Assembly (NCBI RefSeq): GCF_018613065.1 | Contig: NZ_JAGGQW010000035.1 | Location: 236,974-300,973, forward strand | Reading direction: 5' to 3' | DNA from: Bacillus sp. ISL-7 | GTDB lineage: Bacteria > Bacillota > Bacilli > Bacillales_B > DSM-18226 | Length of the DNA stretch: 64,000 nucleotides | Part shown: one piece after another, positions 36,694-45,275 of the stretch | Numbering within the stretch: position 1 is the first letter of the stretch | Layout: each line of letters opens with the position of its first letter | Made by a program: the position numbers and the translations under genes | Notes under the pieces: generated by a model | The model's input: the letters and a program-made list of their open reading frames with translations, nothing else | Database searches by the model: none | Told to the model about the DNA's origin: nothing

Positions 36694-37086
36694 ATGGATA
36701 AAAAACAAAAAATCTCTTGGGGCGTTAGTTTTGGGAGTTTGGCATTAGTAGCTGGAATGGTATCCTATCTTAGTCTATCAAATGGCGATCAAGCGAGCAA
36801 TCAAGTCTCACTTACTCAAGGGCAATCCTCAAATAATAATTCTAATCAGCAATCACAGGATAGCTTTAATACACAACAACGTACTGACCATGGCAGCGAC
36901 TTTGATCAATCCTTTGATGACAGTAACTCATCGCAATACAATCAAAATGATGATTCTAGTGATCAGTACTCGAATAATAATGATCAATTCAATGGAAACA
37001 GTAATCAACAGGATCAATTTTCAAATGGCGGCGGACCTGAAATGGGACATCAAGGCGGCTTTGACACGACTACAGGTGGAACCTGA
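36694..37086 (+). CDS. N-anchored Asn/Gln/Ser-rich protein with C-terminal flavinylation-like motif
   Basis: 130 aa. A basic start (MDKKQK) is followed by one hydrophobic segment (about 8-27) that should act as uncleaved anchor with the rest outside. Residues 30-115 are almost only Asn, Gln, Ser, Asp and Gly, so disordered. The last residues are GGFDTTTGGT, resembling the ApbE acceptor consensus Dxx(S/T)GA(S/T) with one Ala-to-Gly change; the acceptor Thr would be the very C-terminal residue. The stop codon overlaps the start of apbE (TGATG). GGAAGGAG lies before the ATG. No homologue recognised. Confidence 0.8.
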   Translation: MDKKQKISWGVSFGSLALVAGMVSYLSLSNGDQASNQVSLTQGQSSNNNSNQQSQDSFNTQQRTDHGSDFDQSFDDSNSSQYNQNDDSSDQYSNNNDQFNGNSNQQDQFSNGGGPEMGHQGGFDTTTGGT

Positions 37087-37964
37087 TGTTTACCTACCAG
37101 TTCCCCTCCATGAGTACTATTGTGAATATCTCTATTAATCATGAGTTATTTGCCAACGATATGATGCCCATCTACAAGCTATTTGAATTGATAGAGGGTA
37201 CGTGCAGCCGTTTCCGCTCCGATAGTGAACTATCAGGATTAAATCAACAAGTTGAAAAAGAAGTCATCGTTAGCGATGAGATGTTTTCAATCTTATCAGA
37301 CGCTCTTCGATTTTTTGAAGAAACGGAAGGTATTTTTAATCCTAGCATTCTATCGACGCTTGAAAACCACGGCTATTCAAAATCGATTGAAATGATAAAG
37401 GGGAAAGAGTTAGCAGTAACTCCCCCTTCATCAATGGCTGCGATAAGTTCGCAACCTTTTATACTAAATGAAAGTAAACGGTCCGTAACCCTATTATCAA
37501 AAATCGATCTTGGGGGAATGGCCAAAGGCTGGGTGATTGATCGTGCCGCACTGCTTTTAGATAGGTTGAGCTATGGCTTTATCAACGTGGGTGGTGATAT
37601 ACGCATTTTCGGCACGTTGCCACGACCATTAAATATCGGGATCGAGAGTCCATTTGCCGAACCAACGATGATTTCTTCGATTCAGGTTCAAAATGGGGCG
37701 CTTGCGACGTCCACAACCATGAAAAGAACATGGCGGATCAATGGAGAGTGGACGCATCATTTGATTGATACTCGAACAGGAAAACCTAGTAAAAGTAAGA
37801 TTGTATCGGCAACAGTGACAGCCCCTACTGCTTTGGAAGCTGACGTTTGGGCAAAAACGGTTCTTTTACTTGGTAAACAGGCTGGTCAAGAGTGGATAAA
37901 TAGAAAAAGTGTCCAGGCTGTGTTAATTACTAAAGACGGAGATATTTGGGGAGGAGGAGAGTAA
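37086..37964 (+). CDS. apbE: FAD:protein FMN transferase (ApbE family)
   Basis: 292-aa ApbE-like enzyme that transfers FMN from FAD to a Ser/Thr of target proteins. Landmarks: CSRFRSDSELSGLN, DLGGMAKGWVID, FINVGGDI and HHLIDTRTGKP, the last coordinating Mg2+. Unlike classical ApbE it has no signal peptide or lipobox, so it appears cytoplasmic. Starts within the upstream stop codon (TGATG) and is followed after one base by a haem membrane protein gene, forming a tight three-gene operon. Confidence 0.92.
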   Translation: MFTYQFPSMSTIVNISINHELFANDMMPIYKLFELIEGTCSRFRSDSELSGLNQQVEKEVIVSDEMFSILSDALRFFEETEGIFNPSILSTLENHGYSKSIEMIKGKELAVTPPSSMAAISSQPFILNESKRSVTLLSKIDLGGMAKGWVIDRAALLLDRLSYGFINVGGDIRIFGTLPRPLNIGIESPFAEPTMISSIQVQNGALATSTTMKRTWRINGEWTHHLIDTRTGKPSKSKIVSATVTAPTALEADVWAKTVLLLGKQAGQEWINRKSVQAVLITKDGDIWGGGE

Positions 37965-37965
37965 C

Positions 37966-38493
37966 TTGGAAATGTTTGAATGGTATATGATCCGCGCTAC
38001 AGGTTTGGTAGCTTACCTTTTACTTTACTTGTCTGTCATCATTGGACTATACTCTCAAGTTCAGAAAAAGCGAAAACAAAAGGTCACTTCTTCCCTATTT
38101 TTGCATGAATCACTGTCTAATTGGGCCCTTTATCTTGTGGGTGGCCACGTTGGATTTTTACTAATCGATTCATATATCTCGTTACAATGGGTAGAGATAC
38201 TCATTCCGTTTAATACGGACTATAAACCCTTGCCAATGGCGCTTGGCACACTATCCCTTTATTTCTTAATTATGACGATCGTTACCTCCAAAGCACGAAA
38301 AAAAATAGGATATCAAAAATGGCGGAAATTACATGCATTGAATCCGATTCTATATATATTCGTTACGATACATGGTTTATTGATTGGTACAGACATTCAA
38401 GGAGCCGTACTTGCTGCAGTCAATATCCTGCCGCTTATCCTTTTAGGAGGCATGTTGATGAGAGATAAACCTAAGGTTGAGGTCACGCACTAA
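37966..38493 (+). CDS. Ferric-reductase-like haem-binding membrane protein
   Basis: 175 aa with about five to six membrane helices. Histidines 47, 61, 123 and 136 occur as two pairs spaced 14 and 13 residues, as in the ferric reductase/YedZ (MsrQ) fold that binds two stacked haems across the membrane. There is no cytoplasmic FAD/NAD domain and no extracytoplasmic domain, so it needs redox partners. The start is TTG at 37966 after GGAGGAG. Probably passes electrons across the membrane to or from the flavinylated product of the first gene (inference). Confidence 0.82.
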   Translation: MEMFEWYMIRATGLVAYLLLYLSVIIGLYSQVQKKRKQKVTSSLFLHESLSNWALYLVGGHVGFLLIDSYISLQWVEILIPFNTDYKPLPMALGTLSLYFLIMTIVTSKARKKIGYQKWRKLHALNPILYIFVTIHGLLIGTDIQGAVLAAVNILPLILLGGMLMRDKPKVEVTH

Positions 38494-38522
38494 CAAAGAA
38501 AAGGGCTTATTTTCAAAAAAAA

Positions 38523-38547
38523 AACCGATTCCAACGTGGAATCGGTT
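38523..38547. terminator. Bidirectional terminator after flavin operon
   Basis: Perfect ten-base stem AACCGATTCC / GGAATCGGTT, five-base loop, A run upstream; overlaps the ytwF stop codon. Confidence 0.8.
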
Positions 38548-38860
38548 ATTCTGTATATTCTGTTTCTCCAGTCCATGCGAGCATGCCGCCAACCATATTT
38601 CTTACCTTATAGCCCTGTTCCTGTAGATAATAGCAAACATTCCCACTGCGGGCACTTGAGCGGCAAATAAAAATATATTCCTTATCCTTGTCAAAATAGT
38701 CGAGATTAGCAGGAATGTCGCCCATGCGAATATGCTTAGCCCCTGGTACCATCCCGAATACTACTTCTTCATTTTCCCTTACGTCTACAAGCTCAAGTTT
38801 TTCCCCTGCCTCAAGCTTCTTTTCTAATTCTTCTGGTGTAATCGTTTGAATTTCTTCCAT
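38546..38860 (-). CDS. ytwF: Rhodanese-domain protein YtwF
   Basis: 104-aa single-domain rhodanese. The active-site loop FICRSSARSGNV holds the catalytic Cys of the persulfide carrier. GGGGATGG precedes the ATG. Cytoplasmic sulfur transfer; partner unknown. Located just downstream of leuS, as in B. subtilis. Confidence 0.9.
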   Translation of the reverse strand: MEEIQTITPEELEKKLEAGEKLELVDVRENEEVVFGMVPGAKHIRMGDIPANLDYFDKDKEYIFICRSSARSGNVCYYLQEQGYKVRNMVGGMLAWTGETEYTE

Positions 38861-38908
38861 CTAGTCCATCCCCTTCAGGAAAACAGCCCCAAGAAAGGGG
38901 CCGTTCTT

Positions 38909-41326
38909 TTAATTTGCAACAATATTAACAAGCTTTCCTGGAACTGTAATTACCTTGCGAATTGTTTTTCCTTCAATTTGTTCCTTTATATGCGCATCTT
39001 CCATCGCAATGCCTTCAAGTGACTCTTTGCTTGCATCTGTTGGTACCATAAGTTTTGTCTTTACTTTACCATTTACCTGGATGACAATTTCAACTTCTTC
39101 ATCCACTAGTTTTGCCTCATCATATGCAGGCCATGCTTCGTAAGTTATCGTTTCACTGTGTCCCAACTTCTCCCAAAGCTCCTCAGCGATATGCGGGCAA
39201 ACAGGTGCAAGCAATTTAACGAATCCTTCAATATTCTCTTTTGGAAGTACAGTTGCCTTATAGGCTTCATTAATGAATACCATCATTTGTGAAATGGCCG
39301 TGTTAAACCTCAAACCTTCATAATCCTCAGTCACTTTTTTCACGGTTTGATGATACACTTTTTCCAAACTAGAGGTTTCTTCATTTGCTTGAATCTTTGG
39401 ATTTAATTCTCCATTTTCCTCAACCAATAAACGCCAGATCCGATCTAAGAAGCGACGGGAACCATCCAACCCATTGGTCGACCAAGCAATCGATGCATCA
39501 AGCGGTCCCATGAACATTTCATACAAGCGAAGGGTATCAGCACCGTGGCTGCCAACGATATCATCAGGGTTTACTACATTCCCTTTTGATTTACTCATTT
39601 TTTCATTTCCTTCACCTAAAATCATTCCTTGGTTAAATAGCTTTTGGAATGGTTCTTTGGTAGGAACCACACCGATATCATACAAGAATTTGTGCCAGAA
39701 ACGCGCATAAAGTAAATGTAATACCGCATGTTCGGCACCGCCAATGTAGATATCAACAGGAAGCCAATGATTTAACTTTTCCTGTGAAGCAAGTGCTTGA
39801 TCATTTTTCGGATCAATATAACGTAAATAATACCAGCAGCTGCCTGCCCATTGTGGCATTGTGTTCGTTTCGCGGCGTCCCTTTTTACCTGTTTCCGGAT
39901 CCACAACATTCACGAAATCAGAAATAACTGCAAGTGGTGATTCTCCTGTCCCTGAAGGACGAATTTCAGTGGTTTTTGGTAACATCAGTGGAAGCTGGTC
40001 TTCCGGAACTGCTGTCATTGAACCATCTTCCCAATGGATAATCGGAATTGGTTCACCCCAATAACGTTGACGGCTGAACAACCAATCTCTTAGGCGGAAG
40101 GTTACTTTCTTCGTTCCTATCCCTTTTTCTTCTAACCAAGCAATCATTTTTTGAATGCCTTCCGTTTTATCCAAGCCATTTAAAAATTCAGAGTTAATAT
40201 GTTCACCATCGCCTGTGTAGGCTTCTTTGTCAATATCACCACCAGCGACAACTGCTTTAATAGGAAGGTTAAATTCTTTTGCGAATTCATAGTCACGCTC
40301 GTCGTGTGCAGGAACCGCCATAATCGCACCAGTTCCATAGCTTCCTAACACATAATCAGCAATCCAAATTGGCATTTTCTCCCCATTGGCAGGATTGATG
40401 GCATAGGCGCCAGTAAATACGCCTGTTTTCTCTTTGGCAAGATCCGTACGTTCTAAATCGCTCTTCGTTTTAACTTTGTCTAAATAGGCGTCAACCGCAG
40501 CACGCTGTTCAGCTGCTGTTATTTTTTCAACAAAGGAATGTTCAGGTGCAAGCACGGCATACGTAGCACCAAATAAAGTATCAGGGCGAGTAGTGAAGAC
40601 AGTGAATGTCTCCTCATGTCCTTCGATTGAGAAGGTAACTTCCGCACCTTCTGAACGGCCGATCCAGTTGCGCTGCATTTCCTTCAAGCTTTCAGGCCAA
40701 TCAAGTTCTTCAAGGTCTTCCAGTAAACGGTCTCCGTATGCGGTGATTCTTAACATCCACTGCTTCATCGGACGACGTTCAACTGGGTGCCCTCCGCGTT
40801 CACTTTTGCCATCAATGACCTCTTCATTTGCTAGTACCGTTCCAAGTGCAGGGCACCAGTTTACCGCTACTTCATCAATGTAAGCTAGGCCTTTTTCAAA
40901 TAGTTTTAAGAAAATCCATTGGGTCCATTTGTAGTATTCAGGGTCAGTCGTATTGACTTCACGATCCCAATCATACGAGAATCCTAATGATTTAATTTGC
41001 CGGCGGAATGTATTGATATTCTGTTTTGTAAATTCCGCTGGATCGTTACCCGTATCCAATGCGTATTGTTCCGCTGGTAGGCCGAACGCATCCCAGCCCA
41101 TTGGATGAAGAACATTGTATCCCTGCATCCGCTTTAAGCGGGAAAGAATGTCGGTTGCTGTGTAGCCTTCAGGGTGTCCAACGTGCAGTCCTGCCCCTGA
41201 CGGATATGGAAACATATCTAAAGCGTAAAATTTTCTTTTATCAAATTCTTCGCTTGTTTTAAATGTTTTTTCTTCTTCCCATTTCTTTTGCCACTTTTGT
41301 TCGATTTGATTATGGTCGAAACTCAT
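38909..41326 (-). CDS. leuS: Leucyl-tRNA synthetase
   Basis: 805-aa class Ia synthetase. HVGH at 48-51 is the HIGH motif, [12 protein letters not shown] the KMSKS motif; the [12 protein letters not shown] segment belongs to the editing domain. ATG at 41326 follows AGGAAG; the frame-start at 41365 lies in the T-box terminator and is not used. Expression is controlled by a leucine T-box in the leader. Length and domain order are normal. Confidence 0.97.
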   Translation of the reverse strand: MSFDHNQIEQKWQKKWEEEKTFKTSEEFDKRKFYALDMFPYPSGAGLHVGHPEGYTATDILSRLKRMQGYNVLHPMGWDAFGLPAEQYALDTGNDPAEFTKQNINTFRRQIKSLGFSYDWDREVNTTDPEYYKWTQWIFLKLFEKGLAYIDEVAVNWCPALGTVLANEEVIDGKSERGGHPVERRPMKQWMLRITAYGDRLLEDLEELDWPESLKEMQRNWIGRSEGAEVTFSIEGHEETFTVFTTRPDTLFGATYAVLAPEHSFVEKITAAEQRAAVDAYLDKVKTKSDLERTDLAKEKTGVFTGAYAINPANGEKMPIWIADYVLGSYGTGAIMAVPAHDERDYEFAKEFNLPIKAVVAGGDIDKEAYTGDGEHINSEFLNGLDKTEGIQKMIAWLEEKGIGTKKVTFRLRDWLFSRQRYWGEPIPIIHWEDGSMTAVPEDQLPLMLPKTTEIRPSGTGESPLAVISDFVNVVDPETGKKGRRETNTMPQWAGSCWYYLRYIDPKNDQALASQEKLNHWLPVDIYIGGAEHAVLHLLYARFWHKFLYDIGVVPTKEPFQKLFNQGMILGEGNEKMSKSKGNVVNPDDIVGSHGADTLRLYEMFMGPLDASIAWSTNGLDGSRRFLDRIWRLLVEENGELNPKIQANEETSSLEKVYHQTVKKVTEDYEGLRFNTAISQMMVFINEAYKATVLPKENIEGFVKLLAPVCPHIAEELWEKLGHSETITYEAWPAYDEAKLVDEEVEIVIQVNGKVKTKLMVPTDASKESLEGIAMEDAHIKEQIEGKTIRKVITVPGKLVNIVAN

Positions 41327-41351
41327 AATGCTCTTCCTCCTAAAAAAAAAT

Positions 41352-41590
41352 AAAAAACCCCTCATCCCTAAAAGGGACGAGAGGATTGTATGTATCTTCC
41401 CGCGGTACCACCCACATTAGTGCTGACTGCACTCGCTTCATTCATCCTTAACGCGGAAAACGGCAAGCCTTACTATTCCTTCACGCTTGCAACTCAAAGG
41501 CGAGTTCATGATGTACCCGGTTGACTTCCACCAGCCGTCAACTCTCTATTTGCGGGTATGAATCATTACTACTCCTGATCACTGTCTTTT
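41352..41590 (-). promoter_or_regulatory. Leucine T-box riboswitch of leuS
   Basis: Minus-strand leader with the T-box core GGGTGGTACCGCGG (41400-41414), stem I specifier loop containing GAACTCG, whose CTC (41502-41504) is a leucine codon, and a terminator CCTCTCGTCCC / GGGATGAGG (41360-41384) followed by a T run. Uncharged tRNA-Leu should stabilise the antiterminator. Confidence 0.93.
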
Positions 41591-41740
41591 CAATATTAAT
41601 ATAAAGTATTACGGTTATTGTATTAAATTTTCAGTAAGTATGCAACCCAAACAATCGCCTAGATTCAGGATAGACAAAATTTCCACCTTTTAAACAAAAA
41701 AACAGTGGGAGCATATGAACCCCCACCGTCCTCCCCACAC

Positions 41741-41782
41741 GGACAAATCCTATATTTGTCCATGGATGGTGCCTGACACCAT
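41741..41782. repeat. Dispersed hairpin element at the yttB 3' end
   Basis: Two adjacent inverted repeats: GGACAAAT-cctat-ATTTGTCC (41741-41761) and ATGGTG-cctga-CACCAT (41766-41782). The second carries GGTGTCAGGCACC, a sequence I know from scattered sites in Bacillus genomes. It encodes the last residues of the MFS gene, so the C-terminus was built from the element. Confidence 0.55.
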
Positions 41783-42943
41783 TTTCGTTTTTAAACTTCG
41801 ATCATATAGTAATGTTGTTATGATTGCGATTAGGAATAACACAATCAAAACTATGAATAGTGCTGACATGTTATACATGTCGACGATCATTCCTCCCATT
41901 AAGGGTCCAACCATTCTTCCACCTGTTGCTGTACTGTTGACGATTCCTTGGTAGAAGCCTTCACGGCCCTTTGGGGCTAAGTCGAAAGCAACTGTAGGCA
42001 CAGCCGGCCAGATGAACATTTCACCGATTGTTAGGATGATCATCCCGACAAGAAATCCTGAGAATACCGTTGCCTTCCCTGCGACTAAAAATGAAACAAT
42101 AAAAATACCAATGCCAATAATCATTTGTAGTTTGAGTGAGGCGGTTAGATGTTTCAACACACTATTTAAAAGCGGTTGACCAACGACAATGAGGGCTCCG
42201 TTTATCGACCATAATAAACTATATTGCGTTAAAGAGATATGGATTTCCTGTGTATACGACGCAATCGTCGTTGGCCATTGTACATAGGCCACCCAGCACA
42301 GCAAATAACCTGTACACAGTATCAATAAGGCATACAGATTTTTTCTGTTCGTAACGGTTGGAACATTTATATCGATCGTTCCTTGTTTTCCTGAATCCAC
42401 TAAGATTCCCTTATAGCCAAATACCGCTATGAGTAAAAAGAGGACGTACATGACAGTATTTGCAAGGAAAATTAGTTGAAAGGAATGAGCTGCAACAATC
42501 CCTCCAAGAGATGCACCCAAGGCTACTCCAAGGTTTTGGGCAACATAAATGGCGTTAAAGGCTTTACGCCCGCCTTCTTTCCAAACTGATCCTGCCATGG
42601 CATACATCGATGGAAAAATAATTCCCGTACCAAATCCAATAATGATTTGGAAGACAATATATGCTAGCCAGCCGTGCCAGAATGTTAAGCCAACAAGGGC
42701 TGCAAGCGTAATACTAATTCCTAAAATAATAGATTTGTAACCGCCAATTTTATCGAATAGGCTTCCGCCATAAAGGTTTCCGATCACACTAGCGGCGGAA
42801 TTTAACATTAAAACAATTCCAGCTACGGATAAGGACTTCCCTAAATGGTCGTGAATATAGATTGTATTTAAAGGCCATAAAAATGAAGAGCCTGTTACAT
42901 TAACGATCATTCCAATTATTAAGAGCCATAAGGCACGTGGCAT
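41750..42943 (-). CDS. yttB: MFS transporter, YttB-like
   Basis: 397-aa major-facilitator protein with 12 predicted helices; loop 2-3 contains GGSLFDKIGGYKS, a variant of the MFS signature. Likely drug/metabolite exporter; substrate unknown. ATG at 42943 follows AAGGGGC. The gene stands upstream of leuS, where B. subtilis has yttB. The final dozen residues (VSGTIHGQI) come from a repeat element, so the natural end may be shorter. Confidence 0.8.
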   Translation of the reverse strand: MPRALWLLIIGMIVNVTGSSFLWPLNTIYIHDHLGKSLSVAGIVLMLNSAASVIGNLYGGSLFDKIGGYKSIILGISITLAALVGLTFWHGWLAYIVFQIIIGFGTGIIFPSMYAMAGSVWKEGGRKAFNAIYVAQNLGVALGASLGGIVAAHSFQLIFLANTVMYVLFLLIAVFGYKGILVDSGKQGTIDINVPTVTNRKNLYALLILCTGYLLCWVAYVQWPTTIASYTQEIHISLTQYSLLWSINGALIVVGQPLLNSVLKHLTASLKLQMIIGIGIFIVSFLVAGKATVFSGFLVGMIILTIGEMFIWPAVPTVAFDLAPKGREGFYQGIVNSTATGGRMVGPLMGGMIVDMYNMSALFIVLIVLFLIAIITTLLYDRSLKTKMVSGTIHGQI

Positions 42944-43114
42944 AAAAAACGCCCCTTCACATTTCACTTTTCAATTTCCAAAGATTTATTCTAATGCTTT
43001 TTCAAGTGGGGTGCAATTCTTTTTCTTTTCCATATAAAGGAGGCTATGATACGGCGTATAAGATAGAAAATTCGTGAAATATGGAATAACTCTGTAGATT
43101 CTAAAGCTGATTCT

Positions 43115-43118
43115 GAAG
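43115..43118. repeat. Target-site duplication, left copy
   Basis: GAAG next to the left IS end; the same GAAG occurs at 44532-44535 beside the right end. Confidence 0.45.
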
Positions 43119-43192
43119 CTAGTATAAAAAGTGGACACCGGTAGTGGCGTCATGTTTAAATCATATACAACTATAAAAAGGGCGGGTAAAAC

Positions 43193-43501
43193 ATGGCGAA
43201 AAATCAGAAAAAATATCCAATTGAATTTAAAGAGTATGTTTCTAAATTGGTGGTGCTAGATGGTCGGAAACAGGTAGATATTTGTAATGAACTGAAAATC
43301 CCTTATGACACTCTTCAAAAATGGGTCAGTGCTTTCCGTAAGAAACAACAGGAAGCGGAGAAAGCAAACCAGAAACAGTTACTCACAGCTTCCGAATACA
43401 AGGAATTGTTTGAAGCAGAGAGATTAAAAAGACTTGAGATGGAAGAGGAAAACGCCATCTTAAAAAAGGCCATGCACATCTTCACGCAAGAAAAGAGTTA
43501 A
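43193..43501 (+). CDS. IS3-family transposase OrfA
   Basis: 102-aa HTH protein (YPIEFKEYVSKLVVLDG, DICNELKIPYDTLQKWV) with a C-terminal leucine-zipper-like coiled coil that dimerises and meets OrfB. Preceded by GGGCGGG. The end of the frame holds GAAAAG, a possible -1 frameshift point into the OrfB frame, which is open for over 20 codons upstream of its first start. Confidence 0.9.
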   Translation: MAKNQKKYPIEFKEYVSKLVVLDGRKQVDICNELKIPYDTLQKWVSAFRKKQQEAEKANQKQLLTASEYKELFEAERLKRLEMEEENAILKKAMHIFTQEKS

Positions 43502-43542
43502 GGTTTGTTTTCATTCAGTCCCATAAGAATGAACATACCATT

Positions 43543-44412
43543 GTGAAGATGTGTAAAGTAGTGGGTGTATCAACCTCCGGTTATTATGTGTGGGAAAAGC
43601 GCCAGGGTCGGGATGAAACCGAAAAAGAAAAGTGGAATTTTTTATTAGATGAGCGCATTAAGTTTCATTTTTATGATAATCTATCTTCATTTGGTAGTCC
43701 CAGGATCCATGATGAAAGGCTTGTAAATCGGGACAATATGATCGTTTCCCAAAAGACAGTAGCTAACCGCATGAGAGATTTAGGTTTGTTCGCTACCAAG
43801 CCAAAGAAGTATATCAATACAACCGATTCAGATCATGAAAAGCCGGTGTATCCAAATGTTTTAAATCGGAATTTCAAACCTAAGGCTCCTAACCGTGTTT
43901 GGGTAACAGATATCACCTACATCCACACTGGTGAAGGGTTTATTTACCTTAATCCAGTTTTAGACTTGTTTTCTCGTCGTGTCATTAGTTATGCCATTGA
44001 TGACTGTATGGACAAAACATTGCCACTTCGTGCCCTAAAGGAAGCGGTCGCTTTGCGTAATCCAGCTAAGGGATGGATTCATCATTCAGATCGTGGGTCT
44101 CAGTATTGTTCAAACAAATATATAGAAGAATTAATGGCTGCTAAAGCTACAATCAGTATGAGCAGGAAGGCTACACCTTATGATAATGCTTGTGTTGAAT
44201 CATTTTTTGCGTCATTGAAGAAAGAGTATCTTTATAAGTTTGTGTTTCATACAAAAGCTGAGGCTATCGCAGCTGTAGAATTTTATATCCATTTCTATAA
44301 CAGGAAACGAACACACTCCACGCTTGGATACGCCACTCCTATGGAGTACGAACTGGCGTATGAACTGGCGCAAAATAAAGATGCCAGTGAGAACCAAGTA
44401 TCTTCTGCCTGA
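43543..44412 (+). CDS. IS3-family transposase OrfB (DDE integrase)
   Basis: 289 aa from GTG 43543, though the frame reads back to about 43492 and the active form is probably the OrfAB fusion made by -1 frameshifting. DDE triad: VTDITYI, HSDRGSQYCS and NACVESFFASLKKE. HTH_21 region SFGSPRIHDERL. All motifs are intact, so the element may still move. Confidence 0.92.
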   Translation: MKMCKVVGVSTSGYYVWEKRQGRDETEKEKWNFLLDERIKFHFYDNLSSFGSPRIHDERLVNRDNMIVSQKTVANRMRDLGLFATKPKKYINTTDSDHEKPVYPNVLNRNFKPKAPNRVWVTDITYIHTGEGFIYLNPVLDLFSRRVISYAIDDCMDKTLPLRALKEAVALRNPAKGWIHHSDRGSQYCSNKYIEELMAAKATISMSRKATPYDNACVESFFASLKKEYLYKFVFHTKAEAIAAVEFYIHFYNRKRTHSTLGYATPMEYELAYELAQNKDASENQVSSA

Positions 44413-44451
44413 AGGGAACAATTGTTTTTTTAATTGTTCCTTCAGGCAGAG
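44402..44451 (+). terminator. Terminator at the end of the IS transposase
   Basis: Long stem TCTGCCTGAAGGGAACAATT / AATTGTTCCTTCAGGCAGA with a T-rich loop; inside the IS, after orfB. Confidence 0.7.
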
Positions 44452-44540
44452 GTCTCCAAGCGAAGTGAATACGAAGCGCGGAAGAAAAGAATACGCCACT
44501 TACTGGTTAAAAAATGTCTTTTTTATTGACAGAAGTCCAG

Positions 44541-44613
44541 ATTCCGCCATCCGTTCCATATATTCCGCCAAATCCACGTTTATTCCGCCAAACCCTATAA
44601 TTCAATTCCGACA
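44541..44613. repeat. Short ATTCCGCCA tandem repeat
   Basis: ATTCCGCCA at 44541, 44562 and 44582 and ATTCCGACA at 44605, with 20-23-base steps. It begins just outside the right IS end and overlaps the 3' end of a small reverse gene. Confidence 0.6.
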
Positions 44614-44726
44614 TTACTTGAATCGATAATTCCTCCCACACTTAAAATGCTGCTATTTTCAGCAAAGCTCTTAGCGGGAAATAGAAAGGCAAGGATTATA
44701 CTGACAATCAATATGTATTTATTCAT
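44595..44726 (-). CDS. Short secreted peptide or truncated exported protein (43 aa)
   Basis: ATG after AAAGGAAG with eight-base spacing. The first 22 residues look like a signal peptide (MNKYILIVSIILAFLFPAKSFA, cut after AFA), leaving about 21 residues (ENSSILSVGGIIDSSNVGIEL). Too short for a normal exported enzyme, and the frame ends in a repeat next to the IS, so it may be the remnant of a longer gene, or a small secreted peptide. Not recognised. Confidence 0.4.
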   Translation of the reverse strand: MNKYILIVSIILAFLFPAKSFAENSSILSVGGIIDSSNVGIEL

Positions 44727-45057
44727 ATAATTACTTCCTTTCACCACAAGGTAAAAAATGTGAATTCGATCACATAAAGTTCAAAAAAGGGAGGTTTTAG
44801 GCGAACCATTCTTATGCCGTATTTATCGAACAAAAAGTAAGATTTTGAGATAAATTTTGTTAATCCATACCTTATTTAAACCATGATATAAAAGGGGAAA
44901 CTGTGACGGCACATCACAAATTAAACAACACTTGTTACCAAATTATGAACGAGGTTTTCCTTCTATTTTCAAGGTGCTTTTGTTGAAAAATTAGTATTTC
45001 AAGTGATTTTTAACACTTTTTAGTAATTTTCCGGTATATTATTCGCGAAAAAAAAAG

Positions 45058-45088
45058 ACCCCTCAACGAAAAAAAATGAAGGGTCCTT
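45058..45088 (-). terminator. Terminator after the 59-aa gene
   Basis: Minus strand: GGACCCTTCA ... TTGAGGGGTC then T run. Ends the ytzC two-gene unit. Confidence 0.7.
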
Positions 45089-45095
45089 CCTTATA

Positions 45096-45275
45096 TTAAG
45101 ATGATTGATCTTTTTCTTGGTGAAATTTGGATTTCACCGGCTGCCCGCCTGTTTTTTCATAGTTCTTCTTTGCTTGTTTTACAAGATCGAAATCTTGTCC
45201 GAGTTCCAGATCTTGATTATTAATTCCATTCCGTGTTTTCTGTTCAGGGTTTTGTTGCTTGGAACGCTTTTTCAA
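45096..45275 (-). CDS. Small hydrophilic protein (59 aa)
   Basis: TTG start at 45275 overlaps the TGA of ytzC (TTGA) and follows GAGGGGG by seven bases, so translation is coupled. Product rich in Lys, Gln, Asn (start MKKRSKQQNPEQKTRN, then ELGQDFDLVKQAKKNYEKTG). No membrane helix or cysteine; resembles small acid/basic spore-type proteins in composition, but the family is not recognised. Conserved pairing with ytzC would support a common role. Confidence 0.65.
   Translation of the reverse strand: MKKRSKQQNPEQKTRNGINNQDLELGQDFDLVKQAKKNYEKTGGQPVKSKFHQEKDQSS

Larger units (their letters stand above)
43119..44531 (+). mobile_element. IS3-family insertion sequence (about 1.41 kb)
   Basis: Two overlapping transposase frames lie between imperfect terminal inverted repeats: left GTATAAAAAGTGGACA (43122-43137) and right, read inward, GTCAATAAAAAAGACA (44515-44530). 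A GAAG duplication flanks both ends. Gene size and two-frame layout are those of the IS3 family, IS150 group. Inserted in the gap between yttB and the ytzC group. Confidence 0.8.

Noticed and set aside
36782..37138. Alternative-frame 118-aa protein over the Asn/Gln-rich gene
   Set aside because: No ribosome site, random composition; the frame is open only because of A-rich codons in the real gene.
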